This document shows, in pieces, positions 1 through 12,362 of a stretch of 64,000 nucleotides of DNA. A program made the translations under genes and the position numbers. Each line of letters starts with the position of its first letter. Within the stretch, counting starts at the first letter, position 1. The notes beneath the pieces were generated by a model that was not told the origin of the DNA, did not search any database, and was given only the letters and a program-made list of their open reading frames with translations. This DNA comes from Delphinus delphis (lineage: Eukaryota; Chordata; Mammalia; Artiodactyla; Delphinidae): the NCBI RefSeq assembly GCF_949987515.2, contig NC_082689.1:104446957-104510956 (forward strand). The letters run 5' to 3'.

Positions 1-330
1 TTCCATTATAGATTATTACAAGATACTGAGTATAATTCTCTGTGCTCTACAGTAGGTCCTTGTTGTTTATTTATTTTATATGTAGTAGTGTGTATATGTT
101 AATCCCAAGTTATCTCCCCCCACCACTCCCGCTATCCCCTCTGGTAACCATAAGTCTGTTCTCTATGTCTGTGAGTTTGTTTCTGTTTTGTAAATAAGTT
201 CATTTTTAAGATTCCACATATAAGTGATATCACATGATATTTGTTTTTCTCTGTCTGACTTGCTTCACTTAGTATGATAATCTCTAGGTCCAGCCATGTT
301 GCTGCAAATGGCATTATTTATTTCTTTTTT
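1..330 (-). mobile_element. L1 3' fragment, 5'-truncated
   Basis: Reads as the reverse complement of an artiodactyl/cetacean L1 3' end: the CTGTGCTCTACAGTAGGTCC and CTCTAGGTCCA motifs, and on the minus strand an ORF2 C-terminal frame with DLEIIILSEASQTEK. It runs off the window start, so the poly(A) side is not seen. Confidence 0.88.
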
Positions 331-1645
331 ACCTTTTTAGTAATAGCTAACCCTCTCCCCAGCTCGCTTCCCTCAACTTTCCTGCCCCAAGTCACCTGAT
401 TTATTTTCTTTGTAGAACGTATCTCTGTCTGAAATTACTCTGTATATTTGTTTGTGTGCTTGCTTATTGGTTATGTTTCTTTCTGGAATGCAAGCTCTGT
501 GAAAGCAGGGATCCTGCCTGTCTAGTTAGTGGCTGAAACCTCTGCACCCAAAGCAGTGTCTGCCATATGATAAGAGGTTAATGATTCTTTGTGAATAACT
601 ATTATAAAGAAGATAGAGACTGATCTGGCTTGCAAGATAGACACTGATCTGGCTTGCTTAAAATCTTAGGAGATTTTATTCGTCTTTGTTGGTGTCATGG
701 CAGAAGGCTACACCATTCTCCAAGCCTGGCAACAGGTGTACTTTTTACATGTAGGGAAACCCTTATCCACAGGAACAAACATTCTCTGAAATGGGAGCAG
801 TGAAGCAAAAAGGGTGACCTTTGCACCTAGTTCAGGGAAGCTGGAAGGTCCTCCAAAATTCAACCATTGGTCAAAGCTCTTCACATTTGGGGTATCCCAG
901 GCCATCTCCTCTTTATTTAGAACCTTCTGGTGGCCCTCTAATTGCTTCAAGATAAAGGATGGTACACAAGTACTTCTGATTTTATTTCTGCCTCATTTCT
1001 AATTGCTCTAATGACAACATGACATTCTCAGGCTGACAGGAATGCCTGCTTTCATTGGTGACTCTGGGTCATTGTTAAAGATCTTGGTGGATAGAGTCCA
1101 TACCTTATTCTGAGGAAAAAGAATAGTATGAGGTTATTCTGAACAACTTTATACCAAAAGAGGGGAATTTTAGATCATCGAGGCAAGTGTGACTCCAGAG
1201 CCTCAGCCCCCTACATTCAGACATTTGTATAATTTCTTAAATCCAAAATTGAAGCACTAATCCACACGAATCATTTCTAGAATGTATAATCGATAGAGAA
1301 AGTGAAATATCTTTCCACTTCTCTCTCTCTAAGAATTCTTTGCTTGAAATTTTCATTTGACGTGAGTCAATTCAATCTACCAACTTCAGTTTATATTATA
1401 AGAAAATATAATAGAGAATCACTAATTAATTAATCAATTCAGTAAAGTTTCACTAAGTAGGTCCCAGGGTGAATATGACAAATATGGTTCTTGACCTCAC
1501 AGAATATACTTCTAGGTGGGGAGACAGACAAAACACATATTAGTAAAGAATACGTTTGTTGGTAAAGAGACAGCTAAGTACATTTTTTCATATGGTTTAA
1601 ATGTTATAGAGACAACTGAAAAAGGACTGAGAATTACAAATAAAC
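331..1645. other. Mostly unique sequence with L2 relics
   Basis: 480-600 resembles an L2 3' tail (AAGCTCTGTGAAAGCAGGGA). 1430-1560 resembles the reverse of one (GGTTCTTGACCTCACAGAAT). The two short overlapping frames at 708-1002 are on opposite strands and match nothing I recognise. No gene seen. Confidence 0.4.
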
Positions 1646-1782
1646 ACTAGCTACATGTGGTTACTAACCACTTGAAATGTGGTTAGCGTGACTGAGGAAC
1701 TGACTTTTAAATCTTATTTAATTTTAATTAACAATTTTGAATAGCCCTATGTGTCTCATGAGAAACATATTGCACAGTGCAG
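1646..1782 (+). mobile_element. MER5A hAT-Charlie MITE
   Basis: Shows the MER5A core: CTACATGTGGTTACTAACCACTTGAAATGTGG, here interrupted for brevity as CTACATGTGG then ACTTGAAATGTGG, followed by GACTGAGGAACTGA and an AT-rich stretch, ending at GCACAGTGCAG. Non-autonomous and ancient. Confidence 0.8.
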
Positions 1783-2479
1783 CTCTTTAGGATTTTAAAC
1801 TCTTGAAGTTTGTGAAGACTTGCTTTGTGGCTCACAGTATAGCCAATTAAAAAAAGTTAAGTATTTTTCAGTCGTTAGGTGCTATAGTTTGTATGTTTGT
1901 TTTAATCAGGTCAAATTGTTCTATAGCCTTACTTAAAAAAAAGAATGCTTGTTTTATCAATTACTGAGAGAGTGTGCTAACATCTGCCATTATCTTATAA
2001 ATGTGCCTGTTTGTCCTTACAGTTCTGTAAATATTTGCTTTGTATATTTAGCGGCCATGTTATTAGATGCATCCAAATTTAGAACGGTTATAATTCCTAG
2101 TGAATTGATCCTGCTTTTATTGAGAAATAATCCTCTTCATTTCTAATAATGTTTTTTTGCCACCGATTCTATTTCAGCTCTTGTAATGTAGCTGCACTAG
2201 TTACTTTTAGTTAGTGTTTGCATGGATACCCTTTACCATTTTTTATTTTCAACCTTTTTTGAATTTTTGTACATTTTAGATGCAGTTCTTCTAACTAGAA
2301 TAAAATATAAACTTTTGAATCCAGTATGATAATCTTAGTCTTTTAACTGAAGCATTTTTACTGAAATTATATCTATATTTAAATCTACCTTCTCATGATG
2401 TGCTAGTTAATTACCTATCCTGCCCTATTTTTCTTGCTTTGTTCTTTCTCAAATTATTTCGGATTAAAAAAAAATGCTA
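1783..2479. other. AT-rich unique sequence
   Basis: No repeat family, open frame of note or RNA gene recognised. Several short A and T runs only. Confidence 0.4.
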
Positions 2480-2960
2480 TTCACCTCTCCCCTTTTGTAA
2501 CACAGTGTTTTATTCTGGATGGTCTTTTCTCACCTATATCTAATTTTTTGTAAATTCGTTCATTCAAATCTTGATTTAAATTATTGTATATTTCAGGTCC
2601 AAAACCTCTATTTGACTCTTTAAAAAAAAATCTATGATGGCACTTTTTAGATATCCTGATTTTTTGTGAAATCTTAAAGCCTGGCTCATGGCATTGAACT
2701 TAAGTATCGTTGTTTCATAATCTATATCTAATAATTTCAATATCTGGAGTCTCTGTTGGTCTGTTTCTGTTGTTCAATTTTTCTGCTAGCTCGTGGTGTT
2801 TGTCTTCACATGTGCCTGGTGATCTTTGACTATGTTCTGGGCATTACAGTGAAAATTTATTTGTTGAAATAACTTGAGGCCTACCATGGTATTCTCTCCA
2901 TCTGGAGAGGATTTCCATTGCTTTCACCATGAGTCTAGAGGTACTACTTTTTGGGGCCAT
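2480..2960 (-). mobile_element. Ancient L1M-type relic (probable)
   Basis: Wording such as CTAATAATTTCAATATCTGG, GTGCCTGGTGATCTTTGACT and GGGCATTACAGTG resembles the reverse of the 5' UTR/ORF1 region of old mammalian L1M elements. Heavily diverged, boundaries approximate. Confidence 0.4.
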
Positions 2961-3916
2961 CTTCATCTAAATTCATTTAAAACTAAATTGAGGTTTTCTG
3001 GGCCATCAGGTGATGTGACGCCAGACTGCTGTCCGTGAAAGAGCTGGTTAACATCCAGTTTACTCTCAGTCTTAGGGTATAGTGCTTTCTTGCCCCTCCC
3101 AGACCAAAGTGAAGGGTGGTTTACCTAGATTTCCTCCCATGATTTTGCCTGCTATTTCCACAAATTTCAGGGTACAGCTCAGCCTTTGGTCTATCTCAGC
3201 TTGACCAGCAAATATTCCATGGCTAAAGTCACCTTGAATGGTGGGCTCAACCAAATAAGCCTTACTATCTGTTAGTGGATCAGCGCTTTCAACAAGATTT
3301 TTGTTCTTTTTCTTTTGTCCAGACTTTTTAATGGTCTCTGAAGGAAAGATTGGTCTGAGTTATGTAGTTCAGTCTTGTTGGAAATAGAAATGATGGTGTG
3401 CCTTTAAGCAGATTACTTAATCTTTCGGAGACTATTTTTTTCCTGAGCCTTATTTTCTATTACTGCTATCTTTTAAAAATTAGTGCTCTAGGTGACAATT
3501 CTCACTGATAGAGTGGTTTGGCATCTTGTTCTTGGATCTCCTGATCTAAGAACACTGTAACATGTTCCCAGAAATAAATTGATGTGCCTTCCTTGAATGG
3601 CAAATTTGGCATCAGCAACAAGTCATGAGGCCAATGCTGATGTGATGCTCGACTGAAAATTATACAGAATATTCTTGTGTTTTTATTGAATCAAGTAAGT
3701 GAACAAACATGCTTTGATTTTTCTTATTTTCCATTATGTTGCCAAAGATGTGCACATGAGAATTTGTACAATGAGCATGTGTGGGAGATGACAGCCACTT
3801 CTCAGCCATTGAGGTGGGGATTGTTAGCAAATGGCATTTGACTGCTCCCCAAAGATGAGATGGGAATTCCAACATGAGAAGATGTCTATTTGTACAATGC
3901 ATTTTTGGACTGATTC
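2961..3916. other. Unique sequence
   Basis: Only short frames (60-80 codons) without recognisable content. No gene or confident repeat seen. Confidence 0.35.
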
Positions 3917-4680
3917 AAAATACATTTACACAACGTAAATTGGGCAACCACTATGGACAACAGTATGGAGGTTCCTCAAAGAACTGAAAATAGTACCGCC
4001 ATATGATCCAGCAATCCCACTCCTGGGCATATATCTGGACAAAATGATAATTCAAAAAGATACATGCACCCCTATGTTCATTGCAGCACTATTCACAATA
4101 GCCAAGACATGGAAGCAACCTAAATGTCCATCGACAGATGAATGGATAAAGAAGATGTGATATATATATATATATATTTACACACACACACAATGTAATA
4201 CTACTCAACCATAAAAAAGAATGAAATAATGACATTTATGGCAACAAGGATGGACCTAGAGATTATCATACTAAGTGAAGTAACTCAGACAGAGAAAGAC
4301 AAATATCATGATATCGCTTATATTGGAATCTAAAATATGACACAAATGAGCTTATCTATGAAAGAGAAATAGACTCAGAGACATAGAGCACAGACTTATG
4401 ATTGCCAAGGAGGAGGGGGCTTGGGGAGGGATGGATTGGGAGGTTGAGATTAGCAGATGCAAACTATTATATATAGAATGGATGAACAACAAGGTCCTAC
4501 TGTATAGCACAGGGAACTATATTAAATATCCTGTGATAAACCATAATGGAAAAGAATATGAAAAAGAATGTATATATATGTATAACGGAATCACTTTGCT
4601 GTATCACAGAAATCAACACAACATTGTAAATCAACTATACTTCCATTAAATAAAGTAAAAAATACATTCACACAAGTTAA
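3917..4680 (+). mobile_element. 5'-truncated L1 with target-site duplication
   Basis: Plus-strand L1 from the ORF2 C-terminal region (ACAGTATGGAGGTTCCTCAAAG, GCAATCCCACTCCTGGGCAT) through the 3' UTR to an A-rich end near 4657. A 22-23 bp imperfect duplication, AAAATACATTTACACAACG at 3917 versus AAAATACATTCACACAAGT at 4658, flanks it. A TA run followed by a CA run (4160-4192) has expanded inside. Confidence 0.88.
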
Positions 4681-4713
4681 AAGTTTAAATGTGAGTAAAG
4701 AGTTTTGAAATAT

Positions 4714-5055
4714 AAGAAATCAGTTTGGGTTTTCCTGGTGGTGCAGTGGTTAAGAATCTGCCTGCCAATGCAGGGGACAGAGGTTCGAGTCCTGGTCCAG
4801 GAAGATCCCACATGCTGCGGAGCAACTGGGCCAGTGTGCCATAACTGCTGAGCCTGTGCTCTGGAGCCCACGAGCCACAACTACTGAAGTCCACACACCT
4901 AGAGCCTGTGCTCTGCAACAAGGGAAGCCACTGCAATGAGGGGCCCACACACCACAACGAAGAGTAGCCCCCACTCACTGCAACTAAAGAAAGCCTGTGT
5001 GTGGCAACGAGGACCCAACACAACCAAAAATAAATAAATAAAAAAAAGAAATCAG
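4714..5055 (+). mobile_element. Long-form CHR-type tRNA-derived SINE
   Basis: Starts TTTTCCTGGTGGTGCAGTGG with a tRNA-Glu-like A box and B box (GGTTCGAGTCC), and continues through CGAGCCACAACTACTGAAG and repeated GCAAC modules to a (AAAT)n tail. Flanked by the 10-bp duplication AAGAAATCAG at 4714-4723 and 5046-5055. About 320 bp, longer than the 215-bp copies elsewhere in the window. Confidence 0.9.
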
Positions 5056-5154
5056 GTCAAGCTTGATGTGAATAATTTTCTTCAACTTGGATAATGAAAA
5101 AAGTCACAACCATTTTTTTCCTTGCATATAGAACAAAAAATGGCAATACACAGT

Positions 5155-5350
5155 CTTCATTGAGCACTAGCTATGTGAGAGGAACTTGTGAAAAGGCTTA
5201 ACCAATGTTAACTCCTGTTAAATCTGATTAAACCCACTTTCTAGATGCAAAGTGAAGTACAGAGAAGTTGCCTTTGTTTGTTCAGTTAGTGTATCAGAGC
5301 CAGGATTCAAGGGCAACAACTTGGGCTCTTGTCCACTCTGCCATGGTGTT
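5155..5350 (+). repeat. MIR element
   Basis: Shows ATTGAGCACTAGCTATGTG, a decayed AGATGCAAAGTGAAG...CAGAGAAGTTGCC core and AGCCAGGATTCAAG end. All are typical of MIR. Confidence 0.7.
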
Positions 5351-5980
5351 CATTTCTTTTTGATTTACACTGTAATTCTGTTAGTCCAAGTATTACCTCT
5401 ACAGGGAGGCTGTACCTACCTTCCATGGGATCATTGGAGTAACACAAATAGGAGCTATTTAAAGGCACATCTGCTCAGTTTTATTTACAACTTGGCCTGG
5501 TGGGTGGATGAGTCTGAGGGTGTGAAGCTCTGGTGTGTATCCACAGGCCACCCCACTTTTCTGAGGCTACAGGAGCCCATAAATACCTCTCAGCCCCCTC
5601 CCTTGCTGCTTTATAGGTTTGACCAATCTCAATCCTCCTTGGCTGTAGAAGACCAACACTTTCTACTTACCTATTGTATTTCCTCTCCGTGTGGTCAACT
5701 CCTGTAATCACAGAGGTTTGGGCACATGTGACAGACAGTTGCCCACTGCCACTTGTCACCTCTTCCCTCTTCACTGTCAGAATTCACAGATGTCATATAA
5801 CCTGATGGAGAAAGTGAAACAATAGGAGACCAATACAAGAAAGCAAATTATTAACTGTTCTATTGATTCTTTTAATTTATTTATTGTTTACTTATTTATT
5901 ATTGAATGGAAGATTTTTTATTTTATTTATTTTTTTGAATTTTGTTTTACTTTATCTTTTTTTATACAACAGTTTCTTAT

Positions 5981-6225
5981 TAGTTATCTATTTTAACAGA
6001 TTTTTTTTTTTTTTTTTTGCGGTACGCGGGCTTCTCACTGTTGTGGCCTCTCCCGTTGCAGAGCACAGGCTCCAGATGCGCAGGCTCAGTAGCCATGGCT
6101 CATTGGCCCAGCCGCTCCGTGGCATGTGGGATCTTCCCAGACCGGGGCACAAACCTGTGTCCCCTGCATCGGCAGGCGGGCTCTCAACCACTGCGCCACC
6201 AGGGAAGCCCTAGTTATCTATTTTA
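5981..6225 (-). mobile_element. Short-form CHR SINE inside the L1
   Basis: Poly(T) of about 18 at 6001, then GCGGTACGCGGGCTTCTCAC, and the reverse of the tRNA-like head ending ACCAGGGAAGCCC at 6210. Flanked by the perfect 15-bp duplication TAGTTATCTATTTTA at 5981-5995 and 6211-6225. The flanking bases are L1 3' UTR, so this insertion is younger than the host L1. Confidence 0.96.
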
Positions 6226-8273
6226 TACATATTAGTGTATATATGTCAATTCCAATCTCCCAATTCATCCCATCACCACCACCCCCACCCCACTTTCCCT
6301 CCTTGGTGTCCATACGTTTGTTCTCTATATCTGTCTCTACTTCTGCCTTGCAAACTGGTTCATCTCTACAATTTTTGTAGATTCCACATATATGTGTTAA
6401 TATGCAATGTTTGTTTTTCTCTTTCTGACTTATTTCACTCTGTATGACAATCTCTAGGTCCATCCACATCTCTACAAATGACCCAATTTTGTTCCTTTTT
6501 ATGGCTGAGTAATATTCCATTGTATATATGTACCATACTTCTTTATCCATTGTCTATCGATGAGCATTTAGGTTGCTTCATGACCTGGCTATTGTAAATA
6601 GTGCTTCAATGAACACTGGGGTGCATGTGTCTTTTTAAATTATGATTTTCTCTGGGTATATGCCCAGTAGTGGGATTGCTGGGTCATACAGTAATTCTAA
6701 TTTTAACTTTTTAAGGAACCTCCATACTGTTCTCCATAGTGGCTGTATCAATTTACATTCCCACCAACAGTGTAAGAGGGTTCCCATTTCTCCATACCCT
6801 CTTCAGAACCTGTTGTTTGTAGATTTTTTGATGATGGCCATTCTGACTGGTGTGAGGTAATACCTCATTGTAGTTTTGATTTGCACTTCTCTAATTATTA
6901 GTGATGTTAAGCAGCTTTTTATGTGCCTCTTGGTCATCTGTATGTCTTCTTAGGAGAAATATCTATTTAGGTCTTCTGCCCATTTCTGGATGGGGCTCTT
7001 TGTGTTTTTAATATTTAGCTGCAAGAGCTGTTTATATATTTTTGGAGATTAATCCTTTGTCCGTTGATTCATTTGCAAATACTTTCTCTGATTCTGAGGC
7101 TTGTCTTTTCATCTTGTTTACAGTTTCCTTTGCTGTGCAAAAGCTTTTAAATTTCATTAGGTCCCATTTGTTTATATTTATTTCCATTACTCTAGGAGGT
7201 GGGTCCAAAAAGATCTTGCTGTGATTTATGTCAAAGTGTTCTTCCTATGTTTTCCTCTAAGAGTTTTATAGTGTCCAATCTTACATTTAGGTTGTTAATC
7301 CATTTTGAGTTTATTTTTGTGTATGGTGTTAGGAAGTGTTCTAATTTCATTCTTTCACATGTAGCTGTTCAGTCTTCCCAGCACCACTTATTGAAGAGAC
7401 TGTCTTTTCTCCATTGTATATCTTTGTCTCCTTTGTCATAGATTAGTTGACCATAGATGCATGGGTTTCTCTCTGAGGTTTCCATCCTGTTCCATTGATC
7501 TATATTTCTGTTTTTGTGCCAGTACCATATTGTCTTGATTACTGTAGCTTTGTAGTATAGTCTGAAGTCAGGGAGTCTGATTCCTCCAACTCCATTTTTC
7601 CCCTCAAGATTGCTTTGGCTATTTGGGGTCTTTTGTGTTTCCATACAAATTGTGTATTTTTTTGTTCTAGTTCTGTAAAAAATGTCACTGGTAATTTGAT
7701 AGGGATTGCATTGAATCTGTAGATTGTTTTGGGTACGATGGTCATTTTCACAACATTGATTCTTCCAATCCAAGTACATGGTATATCTCTCCATCTATTT
7801 GTGTCATCTTTGATTTCTTTCATCAGTATCTTATAGTTTTCTGAATACAGGTCTTTTGTCTCCTTAGGTAGGTTTATTCCTAGGTATTTTATTCTTTTCG
7901 TTGCAATGATGAATGAGATTGTTTCCTTAATTTCTCTGATCTTTCGTTGTTAGTGTATAGGAATGCAAGAGATTTCTGTGCATTAATTTTGTATCCTGAA
8001 ACTACCAAATTCATTGATTAGCTCTAGTAGTTTTACTTCTTTTCCAATGTGTATTCCTTTTATTTCTTTTTCTTCTCTGATTGCCGTGGCTAGGACATCC
8101 AAATCTATGTTGAATCATAGTGTTGAGAGTGGACCTCCTTGTCTTGTTCCTGATCTTAGAGGAAAAGCTGTCAGCTTTTCACCATTGAGAAGGATATTTG
8201 CTGTGAGTTTGTTGTATATAGTCTTTTTCTATGTTAAGGTAGTTTCCTTCTATGCCCACTTTCTGGAGATTTT

Positions 8274-8837
8274 TTACCATAAATGGTAAAAAGCTTTTTC
8301 TGCATCTATTGAGATGATCATATGGTTTTTATTCTTCACTCTGTTAATATGGTGTATCACATTGATTGATTTGCATATATTGAAGAATCTTTGCATCCCT
8401 GGGATAAATCCCACTTGATCATGTTGTATGATCCTTTTAATGTATTGTTGGATTCTGTTTGCTAGTATTTTGTTGAGGATTTTTGCATCTACATTCATTA
8501 GTGATATTGGTCTGTAATTTTCTACTTTTGTAGTATCTTTGTCTGGTTTTGGTATCAGGGTGATGGTGGCCTTGTAGAATGAGTTTGGGAGTGTTCTTTC
8601 CTCTACAATTTTTTGGAAGAGTTTGAGAAGGATGGGTGTTAGCTCTTCTCTAAATGTTTGAAAGAATTCACATGTGAAGCCATCTGGTCCTGGGTTTTTG
8701 TTTGCTGGAAGAGTTTTAATTACAGTTTCAATTTCAGTGCTTGTGATTGGTCTGTTTATATTTTCTATTTTTTCCTGATTCAGTCTAAGAAGGTTGTTCT
8801 TTTCCAAGAATTTGTCCATTTCTTCCAGGTTATCCAT
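8274..8837 (-). pseudogene. L1 ORF2 reverse-transcriptase fragment
   Basis: 187-codon remnant of ORF2 containing the reverse-transcriptase N-terminal half: [14 protein letters not shown] and [18 protein letters not shown] and [21 protein letters not shown]. The catalytic FADD box is not in this frame and the frame ends soon after ISIDAEKAF. It is the longest coding remnant of this element. Confidence 0.9.
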
Positions 8838-10152
8838 TTTATTGGTATATAGTTGCTTGTAGTAATTGCTCAGGATTCTTTGTATTTCTGCAGTGTCAGT
8901 TGTTCCTTTTCCTTTTTCATTTCTAATTCTGTTGATTTGAATCCTCTCCCTTTTTTTCTTGATGAATCTGGCTAATGGTTATCAATTTTGTTTATCTTCT
9001 CAGAGAATCAGCTTTTAGTTTTATTGATCTTTGCTATTGTTTTCTTTGTTTCACTTTCATTTATTTCTGCTCTGATCTTTAAAATTTCTTTCCTTCTCCT
9101 AATTTTGGGTTTTGTTTTTTCTTCTTTCTCTAGTTCCTTTAGGTGTAAGGTTAGATTCTTTATTTGAGACGTTTCTGGTTTCTTGGTGTAGAATTTTATC
9201 GCTATAAACTTCTCTCTTAGAACTGCTTTTGCTGCATCCCATAGCTTTTGGATTGTCATGTTTTCATTGTCATTTGTCTCTAGGTATTTTTTGATTTCCT
9301 CTTTATCTTCATTGATCTCTTGGTTATTTAGTAACGTATTGTTTATCTTCCATGTGTTTGTGTTTTTTACGTGTTTTTCCCTGTCATTTATTTCTAACCT
9401 CATAGTGTTGGGGTCAGAAAAGATGCTTTATATATTTTCAATTTTCTTAACTTTACTGAGGCTTGATTTGTGACCCAATATGTGATCTATCCAGAGAGTG
9501 TTCCGTGCACACTTGAGAAGAAAGTGTAATCTGCTCTTTTTGGATGGAATGTCCTATAAATATCAGTTAAAGCTATCTGGTCTATTGTGTCATTTAAAGC
9601 TTATGTTTCCTTATTAATTTTCTGTCTGGATGATCTGTCCATTGGTGTAAGGGAGGTGTTAACGTCCCCCACTATTATTGTGTTACTGTTGATTTCCTCT
9701 TTTATAGCTGTTAGCAGTTACCTTATGTATTGAGGTGCTCCTATGTTGGGTGCATATATATTTGTAATTGTTATATCTTCTTCTTGGATTGATCCCTTGA
9801 TCATTATGTAGTGTCCTTTCTTGTCTCTTGTAACATTCTTTATTTTAAAGACTATTTTATCTGATATGAGTATTGCTACTCCAGCTTTCTTTTGATTTCT
9901 ATTTGCATGGAATAACTTTTTCCATCCCCTCACTTTCAGTCTGTATGTGTCCCTAGGTCTGAATTGGGTCTCTGGTAGACAGCATATATATGGGTCTTGT
10001 TTTGTGTCCATTCAGCAAGCCTGTGTCTTTTGGTTGGAGCATTTAAGCCATTCACGTTTAAGATAATTATCAACATGTATGCTCCTATTACCATTTTCTT
10101 AATTGTTATGGGTTTGTTTTTGTGGGTCCTTTCCTTCTCTTGTGTTTCCCAC

Positions 10153-11063
10153 TTAGAGAAGTTCCTTTAGCATTTGTTGTAGAGCTGGTTTGATGGTGCT
10201 GAATTCTCTTAGCTTTTGCTTGACTCTAAAGCTTTTGATTTCTCCATTGAATCTGAATGAGATCCTTGCTGCGTAGAGTAATCTTGGTTGTATGTTCTTG
10301 CCTTTCATCACTTTAAATATATCGTGCCACTCCCTTCTGGCTTGTAGAGTTTTTGCTGAGAAATCAGCTGTTAACCTTATGGGAGTTACTTTGTATATTA
10401 TTTGTCTGTTTTCCCTTGTTGTTTTTAATAATTTTTCTTTGTCTTTATTTTGTGTCAATTTGAGCACTATGTGTCTTGGTGTGTTTCTCCTTGCCTGGGA
10501 CTCTCTGCACTTCCTGGACTTCGGTGGCTATTTCCTTTCCCATGTTAGGGAAGTTTTTGACTATAGTCTTTTCAACTATTTTCTCAGGTCCTTTCTCTTT
10601 TCTCCTTCTGGGACCCCTATAAGGTGAATGTTGGTGTGTTTAATGTTGTCCCAGTGGTCTCTTAGGCTGTCTTCATTTCTTTTCATTCTTTTTTCTTTAT
10701 TCTGTTCTGCAGCAGTGAATTCCACCATTCTTTCTTCTAGGTCACTTATGCATTCTTCTCCCTTAGTTATTATGCTATTGATTCCTTATAGTGTATTTTT
10801 CATTTCAGTTTTTGTATTTTTCACATGTGTTTGTTTGTTCTTTATTCTTCTAGGTGTTTGTTTTTTAATTCTTCTAGGTCTTTGTTAAACATTTCTTGCC
10901 TCTTCTCCATCTTTGCCTCCATTCTTTTTCCTAGGTCCTGGATCTTCTTCACTATCATTATTCTGAAATCTCTTTCTGGAAGCTTGCCTATCTCCACTTC
11001 ATTTAGTTGTCTTTCTGGGGTTATATCTAGTTCCTTCATCTGGTACATAGTTCTCTACCTTTT
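10153..11063 (-). pseudogene. L1 ORF1 remnant
   Basis: Two frames survive. One (11048-10842) is the coiled-coil entry region with LPERDFRIMIVKKIQDLGKRMEAKMEK. The other (10467-10153) is the C-terminal nucleic-acid-binding part with FSAKTLQARREWHDIFKVM and the ending MLKELL followed by the stop. The middle is frameshifted. ORF1 normally encodes the trimeric RNA-binding chaperone of L1. Confidence 0.88.
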
Positions 11064-11163
11064 CATGTTGTCTGTCTTTCTGTGAATGTAGTTTTAGTTC
11101 CACAGGGTTTAGGATTGTAGTCCTTCTTGCTTCTGCTGTCTGCCCTCTGAATGGAAGATTTTT

Positions 11164-11215
11164 AAAATTCTATAGTGCTTTACAATTTTCACACACATGA
11201 TTTCATATAATCCCA
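11164..11215 (+). repeat. MIR/L2-like piece split by the L1
   Basis: TAGTGCTTTACAATTTTCAC and ATGATTTCATATAATCCC resemble the MIR core region. It continues the pre-insertion sequence that ended at 5902. Confidence 0.5.
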
Positions 11216-11830
11216 AAATAACCCCCCCTTTCCCCCTACCCCTATATTGTCCCTCCCCCTTCCCTCACCCCACTGGAAACCAACCACTAGTCTGTTCTTT
11301 ATATCTGTGAGTCTGCTTCTTTTTTGTTTTCTTCTTCTAGTCTGTTGTATTTTTTAGATTCCATATATAAATGATATCCTACCATATTTGTCTTTCTCTG
11401 TCTGACTTATTTCACTTAGCATCATGCCCTCTGAATGCATCCATGTTGCTGTAAATGGCCAAATTTCATTTCATTCTTTTTTATGGTTGAGTAGTGTTCC
11501 ATATATATATATACCATGTCTTTATCCATTCATCTGTTGATGGACACCTATGTTGCTTCCGTACCTTGGCAATTGTAAATAATGCCGCTATGAACGTTTG
11601 GGTGCATGTATTTTTTCCAATTAGTGTTTTTGTTTTCTTTGGATATATACTCAGGAGTGGAATTGCTGGGTGATATGGTATTTCTATTTTTAGTTTTTTG
11701 AGGAAACTCCATACTGGTTTTTATAGTGCCTGCACCAATTTACATTCCCACCAACAGGGTAGGAGAGTTCCCTTTTCTCCACATCCTCTCCAACATTAGT
11801 TATTTGTGTTCTTTTTGGTGATATGTGCAT
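11216..11830 (-). mobile_element. Older L1 3' fragment lacking its extreme 3' end
   Basis: Reverse of L1 ORF2 end and 3' UTR start: TCTGTGAGTCTGC, ATTCCATATATAAATGATAT, GTGGAATTGCTGGGTGATAT, AACTCCATACTGG, TTCCCACCAACAG. More diverged than the element at 5903-11163. No poly(T) at its low-coordinate side, so the 3' UTR is missing or decayed. Confidence 0.85.
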
Positions 11831-12149
11831 TGATTCTTGTAGTCAATAGTGCTTGAGGTTTGGCTGCCAGACCCTGTGGATGAGTGCTCAGGGGATAGTG
11901 GCTTGTTGGGGCTGAGGGGTCATGGTTACCTGTGGGATGGTGAGCAGCAGGGGTAGCAAGGCCTGCAATGTGGGAGGGAGCCTAGAGGCTTTGGGAAAGA
12001 GGCCGTCACCCGGCCACCTGGCTGAAGTGGAGGGTGCGCTGGGGAGGGGTGAGAAGCACCACTAGGCAGGTAAAGATGCCCGCCAGCAGGAGGACATGTG
12101 GGGAGGAGCTGATGTGTGGAGTTGGCCTGACCTCTGGCAAAGTGAATGG
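11831..12149. other. G-rich unique sequence
   Basis: GGGG-rich stretch (for example GGGGAGGGGTGAGAAGC) with no recognised gene or repeat. Confidence 0.35.
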
Positions 12150-12362
12150 ACTATGGCTTTGCAACCTAAGGAGCTGAACTTTGGATCTTGAATTAACCAG
12201 TTATCAGCTATGTGGCCCTGGGGACATCATTAGCTTCTCTTGGCCTCAGGTTCAGCATACATCAGATGGAGATAAAACACGCTTAATCTAGTTGTTGTAA
12301 GACTGAATGATGAGAAAATCTCTGAGGTTGTTCTTGGCACATTTTCGGGGCTCAGGAAATGC
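12150..12362 (+). repeat. MIR element
   Basis: AGCTATGTGGCCCTGGGGA, CTTGGCCTCAGGTTC and AAGACTGAATGATGAG, ending near GGGGCTCAGGAAATG, are the MIR core and end. Confidence 0.75.

Larger units (their letters stand above)
5903..11163 (-). mobile_element. Near full-length L1, 5'-truncated, with 16-bp TSD
   Basis: L1 on the minus strand. The poly(T) end is near 5919 and the 5' end at 11147 lies just upstream of ORF1. The duplication TGAATGGAAGATTTTT occurs at 5903-5918 and 11148-11163. ORF1 covers about 11063 to 10153 and ORF2 about 10094 to 6480. Both are broken by many stops and shifts (the longest frames are 187 and 141 codons), so it cannot move itself. The insertion split an older MIR/L2-like sequence that resumes at 11164. 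A CHR SINE sits inside its 3' UTR. Confidence 0.95.

Noticed and set aside
4724..4800. tRNA gene
   Set aside because: The A and B boxes belong to the SINE head. The sequence does not fold as a full tRNA and is followed by the SINE body.
5252..5707. 151-codon open frame, plus strand
   Set aside because: The first part is MIR and the composition is not protein-like. No exon signals seen.
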